64,000 nucleotides of DNA from Siderastrea siderea (taxonomy: Eukaryota; Cnidaria; Anthozoa; Scleractinia; Rhizangiidae). The notes under the pieces are model-generated. The model searched no databases, was not told the origin of the DNA, and was given only the letters and a program-made list of their open reading frames with translations. Made by a program: the position numbers and the translations under genes. The stretch is from positions 39,393,569-39,457,568 of the forward strand of contig OZ034975.1 of the NCBI GenBank assembly GCA_964030785.1, written 5' to 3'. Positions 36,701-48,944 of the stretch are shown one piece after another; the first letter of the stretch is position 1, and the number at the start of each line of letters is the position of its first letter.

Positions 36701-39700
36701 CTGTCTCCAAATTTTGTTACAGCCTCCTGCCAGTTCTCCAGTTGGAAAAATTTGGCCACTGCCTCTTGCACTTGTGAAAGAACTCTCACATTGTCAGCTT
36801 GATGTTTAAGTTCTTTCAGGCTTATTTCCCTTTCCTTCAACTACAAGATAAGGCATCAGGTTAAAAAAAAAATGGAAATTAAGGCTGAAACAATAATGAT
36901 TTTGGTTATGCAGCAAATTTTCATGAATCAAAAGGGCATTAATTTTGTCTTTGAAGTGGACAAGGATAGCCCTTGTCATAGACAGTTGAAATTGTTTTTA
37001 ACGTGGACCTTCCATTATGTAGCAGGGAATTTATGGGAAAAATACTCAGTCTACGCTGTAAGTTAGTTAACATGACAGCAGTTTTCTTATCGATGATTTT
37101 TCATGAACCTAAGTCAAGACATGGACAAGTTATGTGCAAGCCAACAATTTTGAAAAAAACTTGGGCTAATGTTTTGTCAAGTCCTTTGCCATGGTTGTAA
37201 ATTGAGCACAATCCATTCCATCCTGCTTAAGACGCAAAATTTATTATACAGCTATGCTTCCATTTAACATAATGTAAAGGGTAAATTAAAACTACATGTA
37301 TCCTTTGTCTGATTAGACTTACAACACATACTCCCCAATTTAGGCTACTGCCTGCTGTCTGGATTGCACTTTTTCTTTTGATCTGACAAAATCAGTGATT
37401 GTGTTTTCTTTTTCTGAAACTTAATGATTCACAGATTCACACTTTTTGTAGGCCCAAAGAAACAAGAGCAGTCTGGCTTGACATCTTATTTAGTGCTTTA
37501 TGTTCAACAGAACTTGCTTTGCAGACCAGTCCATTTGTACATGTAAATAGAATGCTCCATTTTGAAAGTCTCATTCTACAATTTCTTCCATGAGCTGAAA
37601 ATGGTATGTACCATTTTGAAAATATTCAAAGCAACATGGCATAATAATTCATCATTTGGATCAGTGCATTCTGTTTACTACTGACAAGTAGTAAACAGTC
37701 ACTGGGATGTGACAACACCACAATGCTGATATAGATTCCTGCGCCCAGTAAACAAACAGGATTGAGCCAACCCAGGCTAAGTGTGAATTTTACATTCAGT
37801 TTGACAGCCAAGCCATGAGGATTCCTGAAAATGTTTTGACATTGGTTGCTTTCAAACAGTCAGTTGAAATTGGCCTTGAAAACTCTTTTTAACAAGGGAA
37901 GGGAACTTTTAATCGCAGGTTAGCATTTACCCAACTTTTGAACAACAGGGCCCTAGTCATTAAATGCTATGCTTGTACATATAATTATGTATCTCAATGA
38001 AAATCTATTAAATAGCGATTCCTGGCTCAAGTCCCCAGAAAATTAGAACTTCAAGTTTTGGCCCTGACTGAGCCCCAATTTCTGGTTCCTCCTGTATACT
38101 GACAGTAAAAGACGAAGAGTGCAGCTTTAAGTTAACTTTAATAACACACCTCACCTTTATCAACAATGAGAGTTTCTGCTCATCCTTCAGGCTACATAAC
38201 GGCTTCATGTGAGACTGCTTCAGGCTCACAACGCCCCGCACAACTTCTCCCCCACTAATTTTTTGTTCCTTTAATTTTCCCATCTCAAACAATGAGTTAA
38301 CCTCTTGGAATTCTTTCCATACATCTTTTCCAACTCTGGCCATGACAAAAACGTCACTTAGTGCTTTTTTCTGCAACATTACGTCAATAAGAAAACAAAT
38401 TCACTGCTTATATGTGATTCATATTTTTTAGAAAGCAAACAATTTAACACTAACTTTAATGCAAATAAAACTCACTACCGGTATGTTGGTATTTCAAATT
38501 ACTTCAGTAGTCATCATTTACTGCACCTTTCAATAACATGCAGACTCCAAAATTCACAGCTCAACCCACAAATGCATTTTTCCATACCATCAATCAAACG
38601 TTCGGTGGCTCCTCCCAGCTTCTGACTACTGCTGAGCACTGTTCGTATCATGAGCTTTTTTGCAGTTATCTGCCAGGTCAAGCCTGATTGATTGTTGAAG
38701 TTCATTGTTGGAATATTAATTACTTTATTTGTTTCAATAATCCACATTTCAAATCAACAATGAAAGTTTCATTAATATTCAAACTGAAACTCAATCCCAT
38801 ACTCATTTTTAATTCGATTACTTCAGGCTAGAGGCTCGTTGGAATTTGCCTGGTTTCCCGATTTGCGTAATCCACTCCCAACGGATTCTCACGATGTTTA
38901 ATTTTTAGTTCGGGTTTCCTAATTAATGTAATCACCTCCTTTCAGTCCCATCAAAATGCTCAAAGTTTTTTCCCTGTTCTGTTTTGTTTCAAAAAGCTGG
39001 TAGTGAGAGAAAAGAAGAGAAAATTTTCTAAGTCAGATGACCTTTGTACATGTAGTACAATTAGGGGAAACCTGTAAAATTTCCACATGCCTGAGGCCAA
39101 CGGGTGGAGTTTCATTTTCATTATTTCATTCTTTGTTTGAAAGATGGATTATTGAATCCAACAAACAAATCAATATTGCAGTAATCAACTTCAAATTTTT
39201 ATTTTGTACTTGCTTGAACTGGCTGATGACTGTAAAAAGTCTCATGATACGAACAGCTCTTGGCAATAGTCAGATGCTGGGAGGAGCAGCCAAACATTTG
39301 ATTGACAGTAGTGAAAAATGCATGTGTCCGTTGTGCTTTGAATTTTAGAGTCCGCATGTTATTTAAAGGGCGCAGCAACAGCACTGTAGACACCAGCAGA
39401 TAAGCCGCACCCCAAGTTTAGAAGCTCAATTTTTTTGGGAGGGAGGGGAGGGGGGGAGTCATGAGTCATGTGAAAGTTCCCTGTAAAAGAGCTCAAGCTC
39501 TGGTTAATGCAAGCAAGACTCCACATGGTAAATACTGATTAATAAGGTTGTAGGAAGTTGTAGAAAAAAACAAAGGGCCATTAACCAAACAAAATACTTG
39601 AAGTGAGAGGCTGTTGGAAAAACTGCAAATAACCTTACAGTGTCATGTGTGTAATGTGAATTCCTTGTGTGGCTCACCACTAAGCCATCAAACTTTCAAA

Positions 39701-42700
39701 AGTTCTAATATTCTTATTGTTTCATGCCATATGTATTCTTCTTTAAGCAAACTGTAATTCACATTGAGCATTGTTTTATGGACTCTTACAAAACCTTCTC
39801 CAACAAATTACAATGGTACAATGGTAAGCAATAATAGTAAATACACTGTATGCCCACCAAAACATCTGAAAAAGATGATCCCACTAATTTTTTAGTAATG
39901 ATCGCCAACAATAAAAAAATTGCTTTTTTTTAGTAATGTTCCACCAATGTTTGCCACTTTCATCTCATTTTGAATATACCGTAGATGTACAGTTACCTAG
40001 TGATTGTACGTAAGGAGCAATTTTATAAAGAAAATCCAGCTTTATTAACAATGGTGTCTGTCTTTTTCAAATTAATGCAAACAACCAAAACTAGAGGTTA
40101 CCTCTTTACATAATATTCGAGAACAGTCATCCCTCCACAACGGTCTTGGTTCTGGCGGATCACCTGCAACATCCTCTTCTCCAAACAACTGCATACGGCA
40201 GCGCTCAACCTTATGTATCAAATGAAAACATAATTTGATTTAATTTATCTTTGGTCACCATAATTATAGTAATACTGCAACTTATACATGTACATAAAAG
40301 TCAACAAGAAAAAATTGTGCGATGTTTATCCTATACAGAGAAAGAAACAAAGAAACATGTAATCTATATTACCAAATTGAAAACATACTTCACTTACAGT
40401 GAAATTTCTTTTAGTACATTACGCTTTCTTCTAAGTATATTACATTCTTTACTGCCACAAAAGTTTGAGGAAGGCATCTCAGTACTTCTAAGACAAAAGT
40501 TGACTGGTCCTTGTATGACAGAAAAATTAATGTTTTGTACACAATATTGTGTCACTAAACTAACTGGATGTGTATCTAATTTGCCAGAAAAAAAATGAAA
40601 TGAAAAAAAAAAACCAATTCTCATAAAAGTTTGTCTGACCTCCTCTCTGTAGGTGATGTCATGTTGAAACATTGAGGATTGTTGATGCATCCCCCCTAGA
40701 TACACGGCTTGCTCGTCGGAAAGCCCAACATAAATGCGGCACATACGACCAGCAAAGTGTGGGTTGTCGGGCTGCTTCTTGTTCATTCTTTGGGTGGCCA
40801 AAGACAAGTGAGTTCCCCCAAGCACTTCATATGTGAATGAATCCTTTTGGTCATACTTCCATTGTTGCTTGTTGGAAATGCCTTTGGCCACCACGAAGAG
40901 TGCCCCATAGCTGCCAGCTGGATTCCGTTCCAATTCAGCCTCCAGGCTGTTTATGAAAAGCTCATTTACTCGTCTAAATTGTCTTCCTTTGGGTGGAAGT
41001 ACCAATTTGTTGGTTGGAATAAAATAAGATGTAGCTGCCGCAAAGAAAAATAAATAAAATAAATATTTTTGGGAAAGTTATAAATAAAAAGTGGACATTT
41101 TAGGCCCGGTTCAAACGTCGAACTTTACATGTGCCAAACCTAATTGCTATTTTGGTCGACCTAAATAATTAAGTTCGACAGTTGATTCAGACGTCGACCT
41201 TAATCACTCGAACTTAATTCTCCAAAACAGCGGTAAACAATCATCAGTTGTGCAATATCAGGTCTCATAAAGCATAGGAATACAATTAACAGGAAAAAAA
41301 GCTTTCTTTTATTATAGTTGTAATATTTAGATATTACGGTTTAAGAATTCGTTCGCCAATTTTGGGATAAAAACAGTTTTTATCGATTTTGTTATATTCT
41401 GTTATTTCAGAATAGCTATCCACAAAAAAAATAACAAGGGAAAACAATTAGACTTTCATGCAGTCTGTTATAAGTAACGATTCTTGTCGATAGCACGTTT
41501 ACAGTTTGCGCGGCCCAGTTCTCTTTTTAATCAGATGCAAGAACGTTGAATGCATGACTGATCACGGTTTAATAAGTGACTAGTCATGCTTATCGGTTTT
41601 AAGCCAATCACTAGCACTGTTATATTCAGAAATACATTAACGTAATTCATGCATTAGGTTTGGCACATGTGAAGTTCAACGTCTGAATCAAAGTTGAACT
41701 TTTGCCGTTCTATTCGACTTGCACAGTCGAATAGAACGGCAGGGTTGACCCAAATACAAATTTGTCAAACTTAATTGATTCATACGTCGAACTTCACATG
41801 TGCCGAACCTAATATTATTAGGTTCTGCACATGTACACTTCGACGTTTGAACCGGGCCTTAGGGTTAAAATTACAAGGATAGGTAGTGGTCTCTAAATAC
41901 CCCCCAGTTTTTCATATCTTGACCCACCATTTTTAAAATCTACCTAAATACTTTTGACAAATTCTCGCAATTTTCACTTTGACCCTTGCCCTTCTTTGCC
42001 AAGTAACTTTTCACCATGACTACGATATGAATGAAGAGTCCTTTATGTCAAATGAGACACTATGTTTGAGTATTTGTGAGGGTATTACTGTTTTTCTTTG
42101 CCATATCTATTTATATGCTCATTTTGCTCTTCACAGTTAAGTTTGTCTAATTACAGGTTGGAATGTCTGTTCTCTGTTAGTATATTTAGGCCAATTTTTT
42201 GCTTTCTTTCCTTGTTAGACAATTAACTCACCAAGAAGTCTACTGCCTAGCAACGGTGTTTGTTTTGCTTGATGTTCCATTATCCAATGGATCCCGCTTA
42301 AAAGTATACCACAAAGGGCAAACGGCACACTTTAAACCGCGGTTTGCAGTCCGCAGGAAACTTCAATCTTTAATAGGGTCTCTATTTTATTATCAGTTCT
42401 CACGGACCGTTTATTTGTTCTCGCTTGTCCTAGTAAGGTGGCATTGAATTCCCGCTAATACCTCCACTATTCTGTTTAGAACAAGAAAATAATCGAAATA
42501 AACGGTACCAAGAGGAACACAAATCTGTCACCATTTCATTGAAGGTCGATCACTGACTGCACATGCACGAAAGCTTATAAGCTGAAAGAATCTTATTAAA
42601 AACTATTGAACTAATTTCCATTCACTTACCACTAACAAGACATTCTTCACATGAACGTTGTATTTCGTCGTCTTGCTTGCTTTTCTTGATCGGCAAATCG

Positions 42701-44362
42701 ACATCGGGGGTAAAAGCAAGCCGTTTTTTGCGCTTTGCTGGTTGGTTCCTTGAAACGGGCGTTTCAGTTGCTTCATTTAAGTCTTTAGTTGCTGCATCTT
42801 GAGTATCAACATCAACAACACCATTTTGCGGAGTAGAGGCACTTCTTCCGTTTGGAGTAGATGTGTCCTCTACATGTAGCTCTGCGACGGAAGGCTCGAC
42901 GGATCGATGGACAGGTTGGTTGGAAGGTTGCTCATCTTGTTCGTCCGGTTGCTTCTTATTCAGTTCTTTCAGTTGACCAACGGCGTGTGAAAGCTCTTGG
43001 GCCAGTTGATTTGCGGCTTTACTAGCGCATGCGTCAAAAGGCCGACAGGAGTGGAAACGGTCAAAGTACATCGCTGGGAGCAACGCAATCTTCACCCGTT
43101 TGTTAGTTGACTCACCTCTCTCGAACTTCAGCTGTGAAATGAAAAAAATAAAAATTAATCCTGGCTCTTGTCGTGAAAAAATGTAATCCTGAGGAGTTTA
43201 GCTTTTTCAATGTTGAGCGGTGGCAGGAAGCCTGCTCTCAGAGTGGGAAAATTTAAGCTTTAATCTTCAACCCTTTCAGCATTTTATAGCCCTTTTAAAC
43301 TCACAGAACCAGGAGGACACCCTATCATACATACTGACCACCAAGCTATAGTGTGACCTGCACTGGAACCACGTAGAAAATAACTGACATGCTTATTTTT
43401 ACCGTTTTAACCACAGGTAAGCAAAGAGTAATATGAGAGTTGGTAGGGAGTTGAAATTCGATCGAAAATAATCGGCGGTTTTGCGCCGAAAATACACAAA
43501 ATCAAAATAAAGTTTGAAAAACCTTACCTGCTGTGAGTTTGCTGTGTTTTTATCGCTTTCCCAAGCTTCTGGAGGCCGTTTTGGACGATTTTCTGCTTAA
43601 CGGTCGATGTGACGGCATGTCACCTACTAAAGAGAGCTATTGTATGTGACATGCCGTCGCATCGACGGTATTTGGAAAAGCGATAAAAACACAACAAACA
43701 AACAAACAACAGGTAAGGTTTTTCAAATTTTATGTTGATTTCAATGTATTCTCGGCATAAAACCGCCGATTATTTTCGATCGAATTTCAGCTCCATACAA
43801 ACTCTAATACAAACTCTCTCTCCTGTGTTTCACCCAGGCTACGAGAAAAATTTAAGCTTAATAAGAGCTGAGGTCAGTGATCGGTCACAAAAGGTTGTTT
43901 TTCGTTTCCTAACTTGACTATATCTGAATCTTTAGTTAATATGGCTGAATGAGGTCTCTATTTATCTCTGTAACTTCCGAAAATAACGAGGTAAGGTTAC
44001 TTGTGACGCCGCTTACACATGAAAGCAAACCCTGTGTTTAATATCCAAGTGCTACGCGACCGGGAATGGGGGAATGATATGGCGTCTTGGAACAAAACTT
44101 GTCTGACCGGCAGGACCGGCAAAGAGGAAAAGAAAAACAGAATCAAAAATCAACCCACAAGAAGACAGTTGAAAGCCAAAAGCTCAGTTCTTACCTGGAT
44201 CATCTCTTTTCCTGACTGGTATGACACTTCGGTATCTATGTCTAGCAAAATCCCATACTCTTGCTCATTTCTACTCTTTAAAGGCAGACTGTTTCTGAGA
44301 ACTTTTGCTTTGCCATCTACAACTGAAATTGTCCACAACTTTTCTTTGGTAGGCCTCGTCAT
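33748..44362 (-). CDS. ParB-like / N4-N6 DNA methyltransferase-like fusion protein, 773 aa, 10 exons
   Basis: Exons: 44362-44195, 43131-42630, 41034-40640, 40209-40102, 38370-38155, 36840-36670, 36418-36194, 35382-35184, 34562-34353, 33875-33748. All have GT-AG borders, matching phases and no stop; the total is 2322 bases including TAA. Residues ~140-220 have basic nuclear-signal-like runs (PAKRKKRLAF, PIKKSK). Residues ~224-370 resemble a ParB/sulfiredoxin-type domain: YEVLGGTHLSLATQRM parallels the ParB GxHR-type box, followed by YVGLSDEQAVYLGGMHQQ. Residues ~595-773 match the C-terminal half of N4/N6 methylases: HQPLELYEWLITSFSKEGDL, then the SAM motif LILDLGSGNG, then GLQMKRQAIYVDPQ. No DPPY/NPPY catalytic box is seen where exon 7 ends, so catalysis is doubtful. 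ParB-methylase fusions are known in phages and bacteria; the many introns show long eukaryotic residence. Confidence 0.8.
34701..34928. mobile_element. MITE in intron 8, ATTACCCCGCCGT ends
   Basis: ATTACCCCGCCGT at 34701 and ACGGCGGGGTAAT ending at 34928 are perfect 13-bp inverted tips. The interior contains GTCGCGTCTTTTGCTACACA in two tandem copies. No coding capacity. Confidence 0.7.
38520..39375. mobile_element. Foldback MITE in intron 4
   Basis: Arms 38520-38760 and 39140-39375 are inverted copies (AATAACATGCAGACTC against GAGTCCGCATGTTATT, and TGTTTCAATAATCCA against GGATTATTGAATCCAACA). The centre is unrelated AT-rich DNA. Frames within it are by-products. Confidence 0.8.
41103..41858. 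mobile_element. Harbinger-type MITE in intron 2
   Basis: The tips GGCCCGGTTCAAACGTCGAA and TTCGACGTTTGAACCGGGCC are inverted, and TTA flanks both sides, as for PIF/Harbinger elements. Internal copies of ACATGTGCC(A/G)AACCTAAT occur in both orientations near the ends and centre. Confidence 0.85.
43434..43820. mobile_element. Foldback MITE in intron 1
   Basis: The left half (GAAATTCGATCGAAAATAAT with CGGCGG, then TTTGAAAAACCTTACCTG and ACGGCATGTCAC) is mirrored by the right half around about 43625. Nearly the whole 387 bp is self-complementary. Confidence 0.85.
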
Positions 44363-45212
44363 TTTGAAGATGAGCTACAACGAACGTGGGACACTTATTC
44401 TGAACTATTAACTGGTTCGCACAAACGTTTACGTGCCGCGAAGTGATATGACTCAGCTCCAAGTCCACGTGCACGGCAAGTCGGGGAATGTTGAAAGGGA
44501 ACGCCTCTCAATTAGAGGTGTGATGTTTTTACCCTTTTTTGTGGGCAAACACCGGAACCGTGCAGAAACAAAGGCTGTTATTAAACTTATATTGTGTTTG
44601 AAACATTTTGCGGTATTCTTTTCATCGACAAAATGCAGCCGGTAATTGGAAAGCTCTGTCTAAAAAAGACGGCTCTTTCTTGATCAGAAAGACATTGCGA
44701 GAAGAAAAAGCCGTAAATTAAAAATAATATTACTCAGCGAATTCGCGGCTTGACACCGGACTTGACACCCGACCCTGACAATAGCCTGCGAATACAGCCG
44801 CCTCTCCGCGCTCCGGCCGCTTGCCGCGTTCGAGGCGGCTGTATTCGCAGGCTACCCTGACACCCGACCCAAAAACTTGGCTTGATGCCTTTTCACTGAG
44901 TGCTCTGGAAAAAAAATCAAATCAGAAATACTTCAGTGAAAACCCGGAGAACGAGGGGATGAATGTAATCGGAACACTGTCTTTCTGATTCTATTTTGTA
45001 GGTCCCACACTATTTTTTGCTTTAAATTTAGTACCGGTTAAATTTGTCACGTTGTAACTGATGACGTCAGCCTACACCCCTGGGACAATAAGCGGTCTTT
45101 CTCTTTTTCTGTACCGAAAAGTGTCAGTATCAGAGTCAACAACGACAACCTTAGTGTGGAATCGAGCCTGGAAATCGAGTGCTGTTCCGAAATGAGGTGA
45201 TTTGAATCAAAA
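44363..45212. promoter_or_regulatory. Shared divergent promoter of the giant transposon
   Basis: The ATG of the minus-strand gene (44362) and of the plus-strand gene (45213) face away from each other across 850 bp. The interval is comparatively GC-rich near 44740-44880 and includes a 74-bp palindromic MITE. GATGACGTCAGC at 45061 is a CRE/ATF-like site about 150 bp upstream of the plus-strand ATG. No clear TATA box was seen. Confidence 0.6.
44773..44862. mobile_element. 74-bp palindromic MITE with 8-bp duplication
   Basis: TAGCCTGCGAATACAGCCGC with CTC (44782-44804) is mirrored exactly at 44832-44854, with a 27-bp GC-rich loop. CCCTGACA flanks both sides (44773-44780 and 44855-44862). An 8-bp duplication is typical of hAT elements. 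It sits inside the divergent promoter. Confidence 0.85.
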
Positions 45213-47704
45213 ATGGAGCATTCCTGCAGTCATGATCTCTCCTCAGAGTCATATGAAGTATTTGACGATAGTTTCGATAATCCCAGTTTAAGCGGCCCGT
45301 GCACCCACAGCACTCCCATCAAGAAAACTCCAATCTCTTTTCCCGAGGATCCAGAAGTCTTTATTAGTTCAGATTCAGAGCCTGAGATTGAAGTTTTTGA
45401 CGAGAGTACGTCTTCTGGTAAGTGCATGATATCCCTAGAGGTGATTGTTTCGCAACTGAGATATCATAAGAAATAGGCAATTCATAGATTTCTGTTATTT
45501 CCAGTTGCCGATGCCAGTTCAAGCCATGTATCCTTCGAAGTTTGTGATCAGAGTTTTGAAGGTAAGTTTCGATCATATTAGATATTTAAAATTATTTTTT
45601 TTGACATCGATAAAGTCAGAAAACTGCGATAAGTGCGGAGCGACTAACTGACTGACTAACGTATTTAATAACGCACTGAGGAAGGGTGTCGAAATAATTT
45701 TGCGAGCATGTGAACCCGAGGTCCTTTTTTGCTAGCACACTCTGTCTTGCGCGCAACGAACAGTTTGGAAACAGAAAGATCACGATACTCTCAGTTTGAA
45801 TTTTCCAGTTGCTGTTTACTAGTAAACCAGCTTGCTTTCATTGCTGACTGACACCTTCGCATCTGATCACGGGATCTGATGGAAGCCAACTGAACTTTTA
45901 GCAATCCTAAACATTTTAATTAAGGTTTCGTTCTTGTTTGCCCTGACATTCAGATGACGTTGTATTAATTACATATTTATTTCAAAACTACATGTATACC
46001 AAAAATACGCTAGTTACATAATGAAAACAGTCGATCCACTATTCTCAGAAGTCCAGCTTGCGAGCATTTGCTCAAAATTTTTTGAGCTCGAGCACCGGAA
46101 GACGACGCCCATTACCACCAAGAACACCAGATTTGGCGCGTTCCTTTTTCAAATTTTCACCAATGAAATGATTTCTCCTGCGTGTGTTTGTTTTTTGTGA
46201 AGTTAGTACTCAGTCTCTCGCTGTTACGCCAGTTCAAAATGGCGGTCAATGGAGGATAACATCAATAGGCAACGGCTCCGATTCTTACCATCTCATTCCT
46301 TTCCGAAAAAGTTCTGCGATCAAAAGACCTGTTTAAACGACTAATTTAGGAATCTGAGGACTCGATTGGGGAGCAGGAAAGTTTCCTTCAGAGAGGAAAA
46401 TTAGGGTTTGATGGTATGTCAAAAAGAGTTTAAAATTTTTCTGGAAATTTTTTATGTTATGCCTGTACATGTCATACCAGTGCGAGTTAAAAGCGGTGGT
46501 TGATTGATGAACTGAGGGGTTTAAAACTGATAAGCTTATGTAGTTGTTCTAAACGAAGCAAGTCTCTTTTAATTAATTTTGTGTGTTGATCTTGATTTCA
46601 GCTGAAAGCATCTTGGAAGCAAATGATGCATGCGGGAGTAAATGTGGTGAGTATCAAGAGCCCCACAGCACAACACACACATTTCTTTTGGTGTGCATTG
46701 TTGAGAACTTAAAAAGGAAGGTCATTACGTGTCCTTATTTCTTGTTTTGTTTCTTGAGTGCCTTGTGTTCAATATCACGGTCACATGTACAAATGCATGA
46801 GTGGCTTAGTTTAATTGTGTAGTGACTTCCCATTCACACCAATTGCAATGTCCTTTCCAGACATTCAAGAACCAAAGGAAACTCCTGAATCTTCTCTGCA
46901 ATCAGGCAATAGCAAAGGTAAGTTATTATCTTTGGTATTTTAAAAGGTGTAGCTGCCAGTCTGTTCATAGCAACCTATGTGTACATGACTGGACAGATGA
47001 ATTGCACTTATACCTGTAGTTGAACCTCTCATAGGCGACCATCCAAAACGTCAAGCCTAAGTGGTCGGTTATAGGAGGTGGTGGCTTACAAGAGATCAGA
47101 CCTCAGGGAGTCAAATTTTTGATTTCTTAGTTTGCCTAGTTTCAGAGATTTACTTTCAAAACAAGTTTGCCAAACATTTTGCCATGTACATGTGTGTATC
47201 AAAAGGATTTTACAATAGGATTTGAGCACTGTATTTCAGTGTTAATATTTTTCAACTGTGTAGCAAACAGTTACTGGTGAGGCATGAATAGCAGAGAATT
47301 TGGGGGGGCCTGGGCCAGGTTGTTCAAAGCAGGGTCAAGCTAATCCAGGATTAGTGCAAACTAAAACTCTAAATCTACATGTTTACAAATTGACTTTTAT
47401 TAGCTGTTCTCAAATTATTTATTTAACTTAACAGTGAAAACTGCATTTAAACAGGAGAATCAGAAACCTAGAATAACATTTAACCCCAGATTAGTGTTTA
47501 CTGGCTTTTGAACAACTGGGCCCTGAAGAGAAGGCTATGCAAATTATTGTAATTGTTTTTTTCAAAAGTAGTGTGTGCCAAATCTTTGTGTTATGATTGT
47601 AGTTCCTTTTATGTTGAGTAAGCTTAGTTACACAGATACTGATAATTTCCAAATAACAAAAAGTTTCACCGTATCAATATCAGGAAAGTGTGCAGATGAA
47701 AAAG
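45213..47704 (+). CDS. Shared N-terminal acidic exons (A-E) of the plus-strand transposon unit
   Basis: Five small exons all begin and end in phase 1: A 45213-45417, B 45505-45561, C 46602-46646, D 46861-46917, E 47684-47704 (21 nt). Borders are good (for example TTTCCAG|TT and GAAG|GTAAGT). Products are Ser/Asp/Glu-rich (SDSEPEIEVFDESTSS, VCDQSFEG, EPKETPESSLQSGNSK), without a recognised fold; low complexity and probable disorder suggest a regulatory or interaction tail. Because every border has the same phase, any exon may be skipped without losing frame, and the chain can join either the DBF4-like exon at 47737 or the DUF7869 exon at 48945. The intron between E and the DBF4-like exon would be only 32 nt, so E may be used only in the longer form. 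Confidence 0.7.
47309..47526. mobile_element. MITE, GGGCC..TTGTTCAAA ends
   Basis: GGGCCAGGTTGTTCAAAGC on the left is mirrored by GGCTTTTGAACAACTGGGCCC on the right (two bases differ). CTAATCCAGGATTAGTG and CCCCAGATTAGTG words repeat inside in opposite orientation. It lies in the intron before exon E. Confidence 0.7.
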
Positions 47705-47736
47705 GTAACTGTATTCTAATATATTTGGATCCACAG

Positions 47737-48488
47737 ACTTTGAGCCTTTCACACCTTTAACATTGTCAGGGAAGAGAGTTTTCCTGTTTCTGAATAGTTG
47801 TAAAAGCACTACCCGCAGGATAGAGGACTTTGTTAAATATCATGGAGGTCATACTACAATTTTTCTTCAGAAAAATGTGGATGTTATAATAATGGATAAG
47901 ACATTACAAACAAAAACATCACTTTTGAAACAAACCTATTTAACAAGATCACAGCAATTGATGGAAAAGTCGATCAAGAAAAGTGGTTCATCTTCAGTTG
48001 AAGCATTTGCTGCAAAATGGAAGATTCCAATAATTGATCATGATGACATTCTTCGTTTATGCAAGAAAGCCATGCGTCAAGAAGAATTACCTGTGGGGCG
48101 TAGAAAAAAACTCCAGGCACCATTTATAAAGATGGAAGATCAAAGTAGAAAGTACAAACCCGAGTTTTTTGAATTTAAGAGGTTTCCTTTCATAGACACC
48201 ACAGTTCCATTGCCTCTTTCACCTTTTGATACATGGCACAAACTCAATTCCAAAGTAAACAAGAAAATCATTAATGAAATAAAGGTTAAGCAATATTTTT
48301 GTGAGTTGTGCAATGAACATTATGAAACACTTCAAATGCACTTAGATACTGCTAAACACAAAAATGCAGCAATGGATGATGCCCGTTATGCTGGAGTGGA
48401 TACTTTAATTAAACAAGGAGTTTGCTGGGAAGATTTTGTTAAAAGTGTTGACAAGAAAAGTGCAGCAATACCATGTAATAATGAGTAG
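47737..48488 (+). CDS. DBF4-like protein, terminal exon with motifs N, M and C
   Basis: This single exon (acceptor GGATCCACAG|AC, stop TAG at 48486-48488) encodes about 250 residues matching the conserved core of DBF4, the activating subunit of CDC7 kinase at replication origins. In order: a BRCT-like motif N (SGKRVFLFLNS... FVKYHGGHTTIFLQKNVDVI and KWKIPIIDHDDILRLCKKA); motif M (APFIKMEDQSRKYKPEF ... RFPFIDTTVPLPLSPFD), which binds the kinase; and a DBF4-type zinc finger CELC-X9-H-X5-H (to residue TAKH), with the exact spacing of the family. The long C-terminal tail of animal DBF4 is absent. Animal DBF4 genes have many introns, whereas here all motifs share one exon, pointing to a processed (cDNA) capture. 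AATAAA lies at 48871-48876. With exons A-E the protein would have 378 residues. Confidence 0.85.
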
Positions 48489-48870
48489 TTCAGACCATCC
48501 ACAGATAATGTGTTCATACCAGCAACCAGGACACCTGGACACATACACACACAAACTGGCTGTTTTGCAGTGAACTTTTCTTGACTAGTAATATTCCTGA
48601 ATTATTATTAACAGTGGTAAATTAAGGTAGACAGTTGAGTATGTAAGAGATACAAGTTACCATACCAGATAGCGAGAGGTTAGGGATACATGTAGCAGGT
48701 GTCTACATGTACTGTTCAGTTTGTTTATCACATGAAAATTATCAGCTGCTGTACATGACAACTAAGATAACTAAAATTGTACATTGTAAATATCATGATT
48801 TTTAAAAAGTATACATATTTGCAGGTTTTGCAGGAATATTGTAATCTAATCTCTGTCAAGTTATCTTTTC

Positions 48871-48876
48871 AATAAA
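48871..48876 (+). terminator. Poly(A) signal after the DBF4-like exon
   Basis: AATAAA, 383 bp after the stop codon, is followed by a T/G-rich stretch (TTCTGTTGTTGTTTTTTG). The next splice acceptor (48943-48944) is only about 70 bp further, so cleavage here would compete with splicing to the DUF7869 exons. Confidence 0.6.
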
Positions 48877-48944
48877 AGTAGCATCGCAGACTTCTGTTGT
48901 TGTTTTTTGTAGCAAGAACTCAATTCAAAATGCATTTTTTGTAG

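Noticed and set aside
47737..48488. The locus as the ordinary host DBF4 gene
   Set aside because: Not excluded, but disfavoured: it lies between exact transposon ends, shares an exon chain and promoter with the transposase-like gene, and packs all motifs into one exon.
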